Source: a virus | Virus record (IMG/VR): IMGVR_UViG_3300006810_000306 | Span: 1-27,074 of that record | Strand: one strand, 5' to 3' | Length of the DNA: 27,074 bases | Part shown: positions 7,001-14,444 of the stretch, in pieces | Layout: each line of letters opens with the position of its first letter | How positions within the stretch are numbered: position 1 is the stretch's first letter | Program-made: the position numbers and the translations under genes | The notes under the pieces: model-generated | Databases searched by the model: none | The model's input: only the letters and a program-made list of their open reading frames with translations | What the model was told of the DNA's origin: nothing

Positions 7001-9731
7001 TTTGCTTTTGTCTTTCTAAAGTTTTAATTTTAACCATAGATTCTATAGCATCTTTCTTACCTTCTTGACTAAATTTTTTAGGTACCTTACTACCAGAGTT
7101 TCTAGTATCAGCTATAGCATCCATCTCATCTTGATACTCTTGTTCTGTAAATGTTTTTTGAGTAACAGGATTCATTTTAAAAGTACCATCTTTATTTTTG
7201 TACTTTTCATCTACGCCTTTTATTATTTTTTCAAATACTTTATTTTGTTGTACTAAATTGCTACCGTCCCAGTTCCACTTAGTCATTAAATCCATAGCAG
7301 TTGCTCTAGCTTCTATACCTAGTTGAGTTGTAGTTCTACCAGCAAATGGTAAAAAAGCTCCTATAATACCTCCAGCTTTAGCTGATTGCAAAATAACATT
7401 AGGATCAATATCATCACGAACATATTCCCAGCCTTTACCTGAAGCTGTAGTACCAATCATGTTTAATGCTTCTTGACCTGCTTCTGTAAACGCTTCTGAA
7501 AGACCGGCTTTACCACTAACTTTCATTGCATCAATTGCTCTAGGTAAAATCTTATCAAACTCTTTTCTGTAAATAGAACCTAATGCACTTTTAATACTTT
7601 TTTTAGATGTAGCTTTTCCTAAACCACTTAACATGCCTTTTACTACTTTAGTTTGACCTAGTTGTTCTAAACTAGCTTGAGCTAAAGCAGAACCAGCTAA
7701 AAGAGCAGTATCAGTATATTTACCATCTAATACAGCTTCCATATAAGCGTTTGGATTATTAGGATCTAAACCATCAGCTTTCATTCCTTTTTCTATAGCT
7801 TCAGAAAAACCATCACCAAAAAATGTAGTAGCATTAGCAAGAACACTACCTGCCATAATAGCAGTTACAGCCGCGGGTGCTGCCCCAACTGTAGAAGCAA
7901 CTCCAGCTGCAACTCCACCAACCATGTAAGGTAATGATTCACCTACACCTAATACTATATCAGATACGCTGGGTATACCTTCCCAATCAGCTTTTTTAGC
8001 TAAGTTTTTCCAAGCTTCTGATTCAAATTTTGTTCTATAGTTTTCTGCTCCTTCTTTTAATAAGCCATCTACTTTTTTATTTTGAGCATCTAGCATTTCT
8101 TTTAACTTAGGACCATACTGAGATCTATCGCCATACTTATCATAAAGCTTTTGCATTCTATCTCTTTCTTGTATTACTCCTTCGTTAGTAAAACCTAAAT
8201 ACCAATTATCTAAATTTTGTTTAGTTCTTACTCCAATATCTACAGCAGATGAAATAGCAGCTTCACCAAGTAAAATACTACCTTGTGTAAGATCAGCAAG
8301 TCCTGGTACATAATCCGAATCCCAAGCACTAGCCATGTCATACATTGCGTCAGTTGTACTATATAAATCACTGGTTGCTCTGCCTAATTCTCTAGCTTTA
8401 TCACTATAAATACTACCAACTGTTTGGCTTATAGCATTTACTCTAGTGTTAAGACCTTCGTCGTTTTTTCTAAGAGGAGCTAGTAATGATTCTCTATACT
8501 TAAAAAAATCTTCATTAGCAGCCCTTTGACTAGCTTCAGTATCTAGTTTGTATTTTTTTAATATAACATTTTTCTTATACTCTTCTAACTGAGGTTCTAT
8601 TGCTTTAGCATAACCTTTTATTTTAGCTTGAACTAAAGGATCTGTGTTAATGGCATCTGACTGAGCTGTTTTAAAATCTAAATTTAAATCTTTTAAAGTG
8701 CTTATATATTTATCTTCAGTATCTAAAGCTTCTAACTCTTCTTCAGTATAGTCTTTGAAAAAGCCACCTGATAAATCTTCAGGATTAATATCTCTAAAAT
8801 TAGACTCTACTCTATCTCTAGTTTTGTTTTCTACACTTTCTCTATATTTTGCAGTTAGTTCAGGTTTTCCTCCGTTTTCTTTTAATTCTCCACCTCTTCT
8901 AAGATGTTCAGCTATCTCTTCTTCTGACATAGATGGTTGATCACTTTCTGGTTGGACCTGCTCAATCTCACCTTGCTCGTTCATTATTGTTTTTTGTTCA
9001 AAACCAAACAATAAGCCTTTAATTAGTGATCCAGCTGTACCAACAACACTATTAGCATTTTCATCATGATCTACTTCATATGTCATCTCTATATCACCAC
9101 CCATCATAGAAGGCATGTGCTTTACATATTCTGTTTTTTGATCTTGAGATAGTTCATCATTATCAAATATCTGTGTTATTTGATTTTCATAAACTTTAGC
9201 TGCGTCTTCTCTATCAAACTCTACTTCTTCATTGTTAATTTCAGACTCATACTTAAATATTTCTGGATATTGTGCTTTTCTAATATCAGCTATCGCTTTA
9301 GTAGCCTCTACTATAGCTTTGTTATCCTCTAAAGAAGCTAATCGCATTTCAAGATTTTGACCTGGCAAGTTTAAACCTGTTTGATCAGACTTCAACTCCA
9401 TACCACCTGTAAATATTTTATTATCACCTATAGTAGTATAGTTATCGTCTTCAAACTGTTGTTGCTTTTCTTGTTTTCTTTTATTATATTCTTCTTCTTG
9501 TTCTGCTAAGTTATCAAACTCTTTTTGAACATCTTCAGTACTGCCCATTTGAGTAGTAACACCACCACCAAACACAGCATTTTTCCACGTATCATAATCG
9601 TCATCGACTCCTAAGTGACCATGAAGCCCTTGCAAATATTCACCATTATCCTTTACAGCGTTTACCCAAGTGTCGTAATCATCATCAACACCTAGGTGAC
9701 CGTGTAAACCTCTTAAATATTCTTCATTCAT
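1053..9731 (-). CDS. Giant polyvalent ejection (internal virion) protein, metallopeptidase + HAD domains
   Basis: This 2892-residue protein occupies the position of T7 gp16, last of four putative ejection proteins. Visible parts, N to C: two 27-residue repeats with core GLHGHLGVDDDYDTW (residues 3-53); a long charged helical region; a hydrophobic Gly/Ala-rich stretch (about 593-645) that could enter membrane; HEVLH at 1022-1026, a zinc-metallopeptidase signature, with candidate third ligands in the Glu-rich helix about 70 residues on; helical middle regions; a HAD phosphohydrolase domain with DFDDTL (D2059, D2061, T2063), VLTAR (T2138), K2175 and ADD (D2194/D2195); a C-terminal region of the large-polyvalent-protein type (YADSFAIALGG near 2580, hydrophobic segment near 2700, WWQRIAMAGGWPKW near 2850); and an Arg/Lys tail. 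It starts two bases after the 543-aa gene. It is probably packaged and injected. The enzyme activities are predictions from motifs. Confidence 0.9.
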   Translation of the reverse strand: MNEEYLRGLHGHLGVDDDYDTWVNAVKDNGEYLQGLHGHLGVDDDYDTWKNAVFGGGVTTQMGSTEDVQKEFDNLAEQEEEYNKRKQEKQQQFEDDNYTTIGDNKIFTGGMELKSDQTGLNLPGQNLEMRLASLEDNKAIVEATKAIADIRKAQYPEIFKYESEINNEEVEFDREDAAKVYENQITQIFDNDELSQDQKTEYVKHMPSMMGGDIEMTYEVDHDENANSVVGTAGSLIKGLLFGFEQKTIMNEQGEIEQVQPESDQPSMSEEEIAEHLRRGGELKENGGKPELTAKYRESVENKTRDRVESNFRDINPEDLSGGFFKDYTEEELEALDTEDKYISTLKDLNLDFKTAQSDAINTDPLVQAKIKGYAKAIEPQLEEYKKNVILKKYKLDTEASQRAANEDFFKYRESLLAPLRKNDEGLNTRVNAISQTVGSIYSDKARELGRATSDLYSTTDAMYDMASAWDSDYVPGLADLTQGSILLGEAAISSAVDIGVRTKQNLDNWYLGFTNEGVIQERDRMQKLYDKYGDRSQYGPKLKEMLDAQNKKVDGLLKEGAENYRTKFESEAWKNLAKKADWEGIPSVSDIVLGVGESLPYMVGGVAAGVASTVGAAPAAVTAIMAGSVLANATTFFGDGFSEAIEKGMKADGLDPNNPNAYMEAVLDGKYTDTALLAGSALAQASLEQLGQTKVVKGMLSGLGKATSKKSIKSALGSIYRKEFDKILPRAIDAMKVSGKAGLSEAFTEAGQEALNMIGTTASGKGWEYVRDDIDPNVILQSAKAGGIIGAFLPFAGRTTTQLGIEARATAMDLMTKWNWDGSNLVQQNKVFEKIIKGVDEKYKNKDGTFKMNPVTQKTFTEQEYQDEMDAIADTRNSGSKVPKKFSQEGKKDAIESMVKIKTLERQKQRLEPEFQGDIDKRIKEEKAKLSKINFIETEFVKAEDINKKGAKISEGLNTKFVELEDDAAIEAFMEEKGLSGGKQARGNKGSFVEDLNTGEKFILLNQKRIKDSGDYFTGAHEVLHSVLNATIAKGDENALGMARAIKDKLKTIDTSKPGKRGELAYFYKRLNAYLKDPDVTTPEAAEEAMTIMSEAMEYGIVKFDRTFTEKIKDFVQRLAATVAPGRFGKLKFETEEDVFRFLRDYNRSFKKGKLSKSIRRAAEEGIDISEDLKRRGKESSEKLEGKRKAVRDQRGTRIKGAEDSVISQLQEEGADAFEIAEEFRREVTDFVKNKYSQVPDFDIYKDIVVDEILTGPRGIVNLIDAYNAKPDEYKENVTLGSFVNFPTTGYRTRSIEIANKFFGTDFTQDISERVDIAAEEETALDTKLEEEVESLRKQLDIKEGDPLFEKVVNTVSRTFGTKLPTVESGKFITELEKQFRKFLMADVKKLMGKPSSPEYRQFLETYGEAIYNKVPQRTFNKRFAPFKKPVIDQETGKQKRMTVDQSQQAGTRVKDPKAGNLVFEKAPYNQERFIEYHLDPPTGRPASKQTALAEVIGEELGLDAAQEVLRSEDIREKRDMLMGDDVVADEMLEIASEVGRGVDFKFSKDVGSRIEEFLNDGARKGWRVAKFNLEKMKLPAGVIKAIDENPQISYLLSRAIMGFRRPLINEAELFGEEFAKQRQEYADDNFSRVNKDTHIKSLKQMATASSALMNNLDPVAVKYFGKSMFGMVDRALKDLRKGSEEDIKIYEDLEKQFNNITSKVSEADVEAFKKKNGFDPRKIEILNAGKGLMLGIQKILISDSSNKLQEIQDKFGNRIAAANANNVPALAYLQTRMLDIIADNPDNLVGILRLNESNTNNVNGPRGLSRLTSVQIIEGVSQAPVVDPVTGKYYMSLNPPGAKPEVKERLEINKKHPDYKAAVEYTNGNLDPKVLMSVLRFKGEHMEASALVNYEVTKAMIDFAKQIKNGRAYKRVSILKAFNEKAIELMVDYDQELGPKVLFDVQDKAFGTTSKLSFLRSKVINDLENNFKNPITGQNKSEFAKSKLQEKLNTKRLMASKDEASRVDQEMLKETGVLNLEEDMSMFEVLSKAKTIDEALKIARDPNAPVKKIRVFDFDDTLATTESDVLFTAPDGTEGKLNAEEFATQGKSLLDEGYVFDFSEFNKVTKGAEGPLLKIAKKIQEARGTEDVFVLTARAPESQAAIKEFLDSQGLDIPIENITGLGNSTGEAKANWIIDKAADGYNDFYFADDAYQNVKAVREALSVIDVKSKVQQAKIKAAKDLDRDFNKILEQKSGIASEKRYSEAKAKVRGANKGRFKFWIPPSAEDFTGLLYKTLGKGKLGDAQMAWYKENLFDPFARAMENLSTARVNLMNDFRKLKKDLNVPKTLAKDAVDGFTNEQAVRVYLWNKQGVAIPGLSKTDTKELVDVVESDPTLKQFADQLAQINKDPYPAPQEGWLAGTITTDLIDGLNTTKRSAFLKEWQDNADVIFSKENLNKIEAIYGPKFREALENSLQRMKSGRNKTSTGNRLSNRILNYINGSNAAIMFFNTRSAILQTISAVNFLNWGFNNPIKAGKAFANQGQYWKDFMTLMNSDFLRDRRDGLRININESEIADLAKTSKNKAKAVLSYIMEKGYLPTQYADSFAIALGGATFYRNRIIDLMENEGMTEAEAKAKAMTEFREISEESQQSSRPDKISQQQSSDIGRLILMFANTPMQYARLQKRAFQDLAAGRGSSKANVSKIIYYGVVQNIIFNALQQAMFALGFGEEDDDNDKVYNTLNGMLDSTLRGLGIGGALVSVGKNFLMDIYERSGRSRPEYTDSVWKLLQFAPPIGSKISKLRQAGWQFDSKKRRQEMFDKGFALDNPAYLAAAKVVSATTNIPLDRILLKYENLEGALDEENDWWQRIAMAGGWPKWTLEGSKNKADKPKVKTRKKRTRTRRKRTRN
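9570..9725 (-). repeat. Tandem 81-bp (27-aa) repeat in giant protein N-terminus
   Basis: Residues 3-26 and 30-53 of the giant protein are near-identical (x-E-Y-L-x-G-L-H-G-H-L-G-V-D-D-D-Y-D-T-W-x-N-A-V), with a period of 27 residues. The DNA copies differ at many third codon positions: GVDDDYDT uses ggt gtt gat gat gat tac gac act in the first copy and gga gtc gat gac gat tat gat acg in the second. The duplication is therefore old and maintained at protein level. Confidence 0.9.
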
Positions 9732-9733
9732 AC

Positions 9734-11365
9734 TTATGATTTATAGCTGTTCGGATTAAAACCAGTTCCTTTAGTTTTAATTTTTGACCCTTTTTTCTTA
9801 TTTAAATAATTATTGTAATCTTCTTTACCTACTTGATATTCTTGGTATGATGTAGCACCTTGTCCTATATCTTTAAATAAATCTTCTTTTAAACTCTGTG
9901 TTATAGTATCAAAATCTAAAGCTTCTATTTCATTTTCAAAATCTTTTTCATCAAAACCATAAGAAGTTATTAAACCTACTAGTGCAGCTTGTTGTGCAGC
10001 TTTATCACCTACTGAAGCTTTTCTCATTTTCTCATCAACTTTCTCTTCCATTTTAATACCAGCTCTAATAGTATTAGCTTTAGTAACGTCATATTCTTTT
10101 CCAGCATCTGTAGTAAATTTTAAAGACTTACCGTCACCACCACCATCAGTAGTAGAAGATTTTGGTGGATTTGCTATTTTACGTTTACCTACAGTCTTAC
10201 TAGCTCCAGCAGATATTGAATTTTCGTCCCACATAGAATTTGACATCCATCTTTTTGCTACATCTTTTTGTGCTTTGTCTATAGCTGCTATTTGTTCTGG
10301 TTCAAGATCTTCTGGATACTCTCCATATACAGAGTTTTGCCATTGCTCCATGGTTATTCCCATTTCATCTAGATTTATTTCTAAATTAGGATCTCCGCCA
10401 CTAGCATAAAAGCCTAGAGTATTTGGTGGATATTCTCCATTTTCGTCTGGCTCACCATCTTGTATAAGATCTTGCCAAACGCTTAGCATTTCTTTTTCAT
10501 TACCTAACATAGGATTAAGATAAGCGCTAGCTTCAACCTCCGCTATAAAATCATTTTTAGCTTCAGTAACAGGTACTTTTATTACTTGCTCGTAACCATC
10601 TTCTAAACCACTAATAGTTTCACCTGTAATAGGATGCTTGTCACCGTTTTTAACTGCTATAGTTTTTACATAATCACTAATACCTGTTTCTTCACCGCTA
10701 AATTTATTCCAACCAGTACTTATTACTCCACTAACATCTGCTTTTTTATTAAATAATGGCTTATCAGCATTAGCATACATTTCAGATCCATTTAACATTA
10801 CACCACTACCTTCAATAGGTTTTCCTTCTTCATCTAATTCTGGCGCCCAGTAATATATAGATCCATCTTTTTCAATAATATCTACGTATCCATTGTTGTT
10901 TAATCTATTTAAAACCTCCTTACTAGCGACAGATCCTGTGCTAGATAACGTGCCGTTATTAATAGACTCAGTTAAATCACTAGCCTCTCCATATAGTTTT
11001 GAAGTGTTAGACTTAAACATAGGAATTAAATTTTCTATCTGTTTATTTCTTATCATAGCTTCTCTCTGCGTTATCTCACCGTTGGCTGCTAAATTTAAAT
11101 TATTAACATAATCTTCAATTTTTTCGTCCCAAAATTTAACAGTGCTATTCATTGCTTGACCAGCACCTGGTTTAGTAAACTCATTTACTTTGTCTCTTAA
11201 TTGTGACTCTTTATCTATATTGTCTTGTTGTAGTTTTTTGTCAAATGCTTTTTGCGTTTTAACAACATCAAAAAAACCTTGAGAAGTCTTATTGAAACTA
11301 TCAGCCGTTTTATCTAAAGCATCAAATTCTTTGTTTCTTATTCTCTGTGGATTACTATAACTCAT
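9734..11365 (-). CDS. Putative internal virion (ejection) protein, T7 gp15-like position
   Basis: A 543-residue hydrophilic protein of unrecognised family. The N-terminus (MSYSNPQRIRNKEFDALDKTADSFNKTSQGFFDVVKTQKAFDKKLQQDNIDKESQLRDKV) is strongly helical and coiled-coil-like. The middle has acidic loops (ELDEEGKPIEGSG; EYPPNTLGFYASGGDPNLEINL). The C-terminus ends with a basic segment (NYLNKKKGSKIKTKG). No signal peptide or membrane segment is evident. It sits between the 226-aa membrane-active candidate and the giant polyvalent protein, with gaps of 11 and 2 bases, the place held by gp15 in T7. By position it would be the second-largest component of the trans-envelope ejection channel. The function is inferred from synteny, not from motif. 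Confidence 0.7.
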   Translation of the reverse strand: MSYSNPQRIRNKEFDALDKTADSFNKTSQGFFDVVKTQKAFDKKLQQDNIDKESQLRDKVNEFTKPGAGQAMNSTVKFWDEKIEDYVNNLNLAANGEITQREAMIRNKQIENLIPMFKSNTSKLYGEASDLTESINNGTLSSTGSVASKEVLNRLNNNGYVDIIEKDGSIYYWAPELDEEGKPIEGSGVMLNGSEMYANADKPLFNKKADVSGVISTGWNKFSGEETGISDYVKTIAVKNGDKHPITGETISGLEDGYEQVIKVPVTEAKNDFIAEVEASAYLNPMLGNEKEMLSVWQDLIQDGEPDENGEYPPNTLGFYASGGDPNLEINLDEMGITMEQWQNSVYGEYPEDLEPEQIAAIDKAQKDVAKRWMSNSMWDENSISAGASKTVGKRKIANPPKSSTTDGGGDGKSLKFTTDAGKEYDVTKANTIRAGIKMEEKVDEKMRKASVGDKAAQQAALVGLITSYGFDEKDFENEIEALDFDTITQSLKEDLFKDIGQGATSYQEYQVGKEDYNNYLNKKKGSKIKTKGTGFNPNSYKS

Positions 11366-11376
11366 ATTTTACTTTT

Positions 11377-12057
11377 TTATTTTGAAAGTTGTGCGAAATT
11401 ACCAGCCGCCTGCATCATAGAGTCACCCATGCCTGATATTGCTTTTATTCTAGAACCTCTGGCATCAGCAGCATTCTGCATAGCATTATCAGCTAAAGTA
11501 GCAGCTCTATCCATTTGCATTTCTTTAAATCTAATAGCATCTTTTTGAACAGTAAGATCTGCTTGTCCCATTAATTCTTGTAATCTTTGAGCTCCTTGAG
11601 CTTTTGCTTTTTCTACACTAGCTTGACCTTCCGCTCTCATTTTATTATTTTGAGCTTCTTGAGCGTTTATACTAGCAGCAATACCTCTTTTACTTTCAAG
11701 AGCAGCTTGTGCTAAAGCCGTTGCGCCCCCAGCAGCTTGACCTGTTTCCATCATTGCGTCCAAGCTATTAGCTAACGCTTGGTCAGCTTGTTCTGCTTGC
11801 ATTTTAAAAGCTTCGGTGGCTACAGTCAAATTCGCGTAAGGATTGTTTAAATCCTCAAACTCGTTCTGCATATTATCATATGGATTAGTCATAGTAGGTC
11901 TTTCTGCTTCTAGCGCTGCTAAAGCGTCTTGTTGTTGTTGAGCTATTTCCTGTTGTCTAGCTGCTTCTTTTTTAGCCTTATTAGCAGCTACAGCGCCAGT
12001 TACCACACCGCCTATTGCTGCTACCCCACCTGCTATTGCTCCTGCTTTTTCTCCCAT
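11377..12057 (-). CDS. Putative internal virion protein, T7 gp14-like (membrane segment + Ala-rich helix)
   Basis: 226 residues. Residues 5-24 (AGAIAGGVAAIGGVVTGAVA) form a Gly/Ala-rich hydrophobic helix that could insert into the host outer membrane. It is followed by a long Ala/Gln/Glu-rich helical region (KAKKEAARQQEIAQQQQDALAALEAE..., QASVEKAKAQGAQRLQELMG) and a short hydrophobic C-terminus. T7 gp14 (about 196 aa) has the same size class and place in the operon and forms the outer-membrane portion of the ejection channel. Similar Gly-rich N-termini are frequent in gp14-like proteins of podoviruses. The gene lies 5 bases after the GNAT-like gene. The assignment rests on architecture and position. 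Confidence 0.7.
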   Translation of the reverse strand: MGEKAGAIAGGVAAIGGVVTGAVAANKAKKEAARQQEIAQQQQDALAALEAERPTMTNPYDNMQNEFEDLNNPYANLTVATEAFKMQAEQADQALANSLDAMMETGQAAGGATALAQAALESKRGIAASINAQEAQNNKMRAEGQASVEKAKAQGAQRLQELMGQADLTVQKDAIRFKEMQMDRAATLADNAMQNAADARGSRIKAISGMGDSMMQAAGNFAQLSK

Positions 12058-12062
12058 AATGT

Positions 12063-12467
12063 TTATATTAATTTAATCATTTCAAAGCCTGCTTCATCTT
12101 CGTCAACGAACCAGTTTAATTTTTTATGTCTATCTACTACAGACTTACTTTTTCCAAGTGCCAACATACACTTAACACCTTGTTGCATACATGTTAATTC
12201 TGCTGCTTGTAACAATACTTCCATTGCTTTACCTCTGTCGTCTTTTCTATAGTTAGGATCAGAAATAGGCCAAGCAATCCATGCTGTTTTAGAATTAGTA
12301 AAATATATAAAGCAAGCTGCAATTTCCTTGCCTTCATTAACTACCATTAATCCGCCAGTTGCGTTATCTGGTAAAGTTTCTTTTGCCGGTGGTATTTTCC
12401 AGCCATAAGCTTTCCACCACTCTTCTAAAGTCTCATAATCAGACTCTATTAATTTTCTTATTTTCAT
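12063..12467 (-). CDS. GNAT-fold protein, T7 gp13-like (internal virion protein A)
   Basis: 134 residues with the layout of a GNAT N-acetyltransferase. The start MKIRKLIESDYETLEEWWKAYG forms strand 1 and helix 1. Strand pairs follow (GGLMVVNEGKEIAACFIYFTNSKTAWIAWPISDP), then the acetyl-CoA loop and helix region (NYRKDDRGKAMEVLLQAAELTCMQQG) and a C-terminal strand (AGFEMIKLI). The canonical Q/RxxGxG/A pyrophosphate loop is only partly kept (DDRGKA), so catalysis is doubtful. T7 gp13 is 138 aa, and gp13 equivalents in many marine podoviruses have a GNAT fold. Here the gene directly precedes the gp14-like gene, matching that arrangement. A morphogenetic role in assembling the internal core is more likely than acetylation of a substrate, though a protein-modifying enzyme cannot be excluded. 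Confidence 0.75.
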   Translation of the reverse strand: MKIRKLIESDYETLEEWWKAYGWKIPPAKETLPDNATGGLMVVNEGKEIAACFIYFTNSKTAWIAWPISDPNYRKDDRGKAMEVLLQAAELTCMQQGVKCMLALGKSKSVVDRHKKLNWFVDEDEAGFEMIKLI

Positions 12468-12477
12468 TTAATTTAAT

Positions 12478-14415
12478 TTATTGTGAAGATATAGAATAAT
12501 TCAATCCTATAGAATATAACTCTTTAAAACCACCTGGATCTGTAGTTAAATCTGTGCTAAATTCAATGTCTATATAATATCCTTTTATACCAGATATTAC
12601 ATTACCAAATCTAACTTCGCCCTCTGCTGCTGTAGAATTATTAACTATATTAGCTACATATTTGTTTTCTTTTCTGTCAAAGCCAGCTCTAAGCAGTGGC
12701 GCGTTTTGAGGATTAGCAGAGGTACCCGTGTTTCCAGCACTATCATAAGCGCCATCTACGTAGCTATATATACTTAAAGACTCGTCATTGGTTCTTTCCC
12801 AAGTACCTGTCCAAGCACCACCTGTAGTTCTGGTTGTTGAAGCGCCTGTTTTGTCAGAAGATAATAAATTAGCTTGCCAACCGCTATCACCTTCGTAATA
12901 TATTGTTAAAAAGTTTTTTTGTAATGATGGCTGTGAATTTGCAACAATAGAAACTACAGCTCTATTATCTCTACCATAAAACTGGCAATGAGGTATAGTA
13001 TTAACATAATGTTGATACATACCTTGTTTTATTTCTACAGAACCCGTAGATACATTGCTTGCGTTCCAGTATCTATTATTTAAAGTTAAAAAAGTATTTT
13101 TACTACTACCTATTGCTATAGGTGCATAGCTATAAAAGCTAGGCCAACCTTTCACTTGCTCGTCATATCCTAAAGTATAAAAATCTCCACTTGGCTTAGG
13201 AACAGTAGCCGCACCCGCTGGTTGAGTATAAACAGAAGCTTTATTTTCTTGTATAGATAATACATATTGTTTATTATAAGCATCCCAGCCTCCATAAACT
13301 CTACTTCTATTATCAGATACTAATCTTATTTTAGTTATATTTTGTATTTGAGCTTGTGGTAGTGTTCTGTTCATAAGCAAAAACGCATCATTATTATTAC
13401 GTCTCATACCTATACATATAACATTTAAATCTACAAAGTCATTTGGAGCAGAGCTATATGCTACTAATATTCTTTTACCTAAAGTACCTATTTGTTTTGT
13501 TGGGCTTATAGGATCAGTTGGTGTACCAAAAGATATACAGCTTTGATTATAGTTAGCTGTTGAAGAAGCGCCTGTACCTAAATCTAAATTTATCTCAAAG
13601 TAGTTAGTGTAATCATCATTCAAACCGCTTAAGTTGTCTCTAAACCAGTCACGCATGCCGTATTCTGATATTTCAGTAATACCATTTCCAGATAACCTTA
13701 ACACCGCATTTCTATTTCTATCAACAAAATATTTTCTAAAAGCATACACTGCAAAAGATTCTGGATTTTTACTAATACCGTACTCACCTGCATAAGGTAC
13801 TATTTCACCTAATACTTGTCGTTGACTAGTAACACTACCTCCACCTTCAGCGTTATATATGGCATTTTTATCTATTAAAGCTCTACTACATTTGTTTTCT
13901 TGTAGAACAACAATATCATTTTCGTCAGCATATATTTTCTGTATAGATCCATATTCAGGACTAGCAGCTCTAGTTATATTTGTACCTACAGGAAACTCAT
14001 TAGTTCTATTTATACCTGTTCTAGAATTAAATATACCAGAGTATATTAAAGCGTTTAATCTGTGTTGCTGTAAAGGTTCTTCTTCATTTAAATAAGCTCT
14101 AACACCTAAAGACATAGAGTTATTGTTAAAACCGCCTCTAATATACATTTCTTCAACAATAAAGTTTTGTATCGTAACTGATTCATCTTCTGTTACACCT
14201 GTAGAATTCCAAGCAACTAAATCACTAGTTGTTAAAAATGTTAATGGCGGTGCTAACACATTGTTAAGTGGCCATACCCCATAAGCAGCAGAAACACCGC
14301 TACCGCCTGGTACTATAGCAGCTCCAGTTTGCTTAATAGGCTGTGGCGTTAATATCTTCTTATTCCAAATACAATTGTAATAGTCTACTTCTATAATAGG
14401 TAACTGATTAGCCAT
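12478..14415 (-). CDS. Beta-rich tail protein (645 aa), candidate hub/muzzle or receptor-contacting component
   Basis: 645 residues, Asn/Ser/Thr/Tyr/Gly-rich with short alternating strands typical of phage tail proteins; no signal peptide or membrane segment. The start MANQLPIIEVDYYNCIWNKKIL follows a 29-base A/T-rich gap after the 1482-aa gene. A region around residues 205-260 (EYGISKNPESFAVYAFRKYFVDRNRNAVLRLSGNGITEIS) resembles conserved segments I recall in tail/stabilisation proteins of crAss-like and marine podoviruses. Because no separate fibre or spike gene is visible downstream, this protein and the C-terminal half of its 1482-aa neighbour are the best candidates for the tail tip. Exact identity is uncertain. 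Confidence 0.65.
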   Translation of the reverse strand: MANQLPIIEVDYYNCIWNKKILTPQPIKQTGAAIVPGGSGVSAAYGVWPLNNVLAPPLTFLTTSDLVAWNSTGVTEDESVTIQNFIVEEMYIRGGFNNNSMSLGVRAYLNEEEPLQQHRLNALIYSGIFNSRTGINRTNEFPVGTNITRAASPEYGSIQKIYADENDIVVLQENKCSRALIDKNAIYNAEGGGSVTSQRQVLGEIVPYAGEYGISKNPESFAVYAFRKYFVDRNRNAVLRLSGNGITEISEYGMRDWFRDNLSGLNDDYTNYFEINLDLGTGASSTANYNQSCISFGTPTDPISPTKQIGTLGKRILVAYSSAPNDFVDLNVICIGMRRNNNDAFLLMNRTLPQAQIQNITKIRLVSDNRSRVYGGWDAYNKQYVLSIQENKASVYTQPAGAATVPKPSGDFYTLGYDEQVKGWPSFYSYAPIAIGSSKNTFLTLNNRYWNASNVSTGSVEIKQGMYQHYVNTIPHCQFYGRDNRAVVSIVANSQPSLQKNFLTIYYEGDSGWQANLLSSDKTGASTTRTTGGAWTGTWERTNDESLSIYSYVDGAYDSAGNTGTSANPQNAPLLRAGFDRKENKYVANIVNNSTAAEGEVRFGNVISGIKGYYIDIEFSTDLTTDPGGFKELYSIGLNYSISSQ

Positions 14416-14418
14416 AAC

Positions 14419-14433
14419 TTATAATCACTTGTT
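14419..14433. repeat. 15-bp intergenic repeat, copy 1
   Basis: TTATAATCACTTGTT on plus (AACAAGTGATTATAA on minus) lies in the 29-base gap before the 645-aa tail gene. An identical copy is at 20896-20910. It ends three bases before the ATG on the minus strand. The function is unknown. Confidence 0.5.
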
Positions 14434-14444
14434 TTTTAAAGAAT

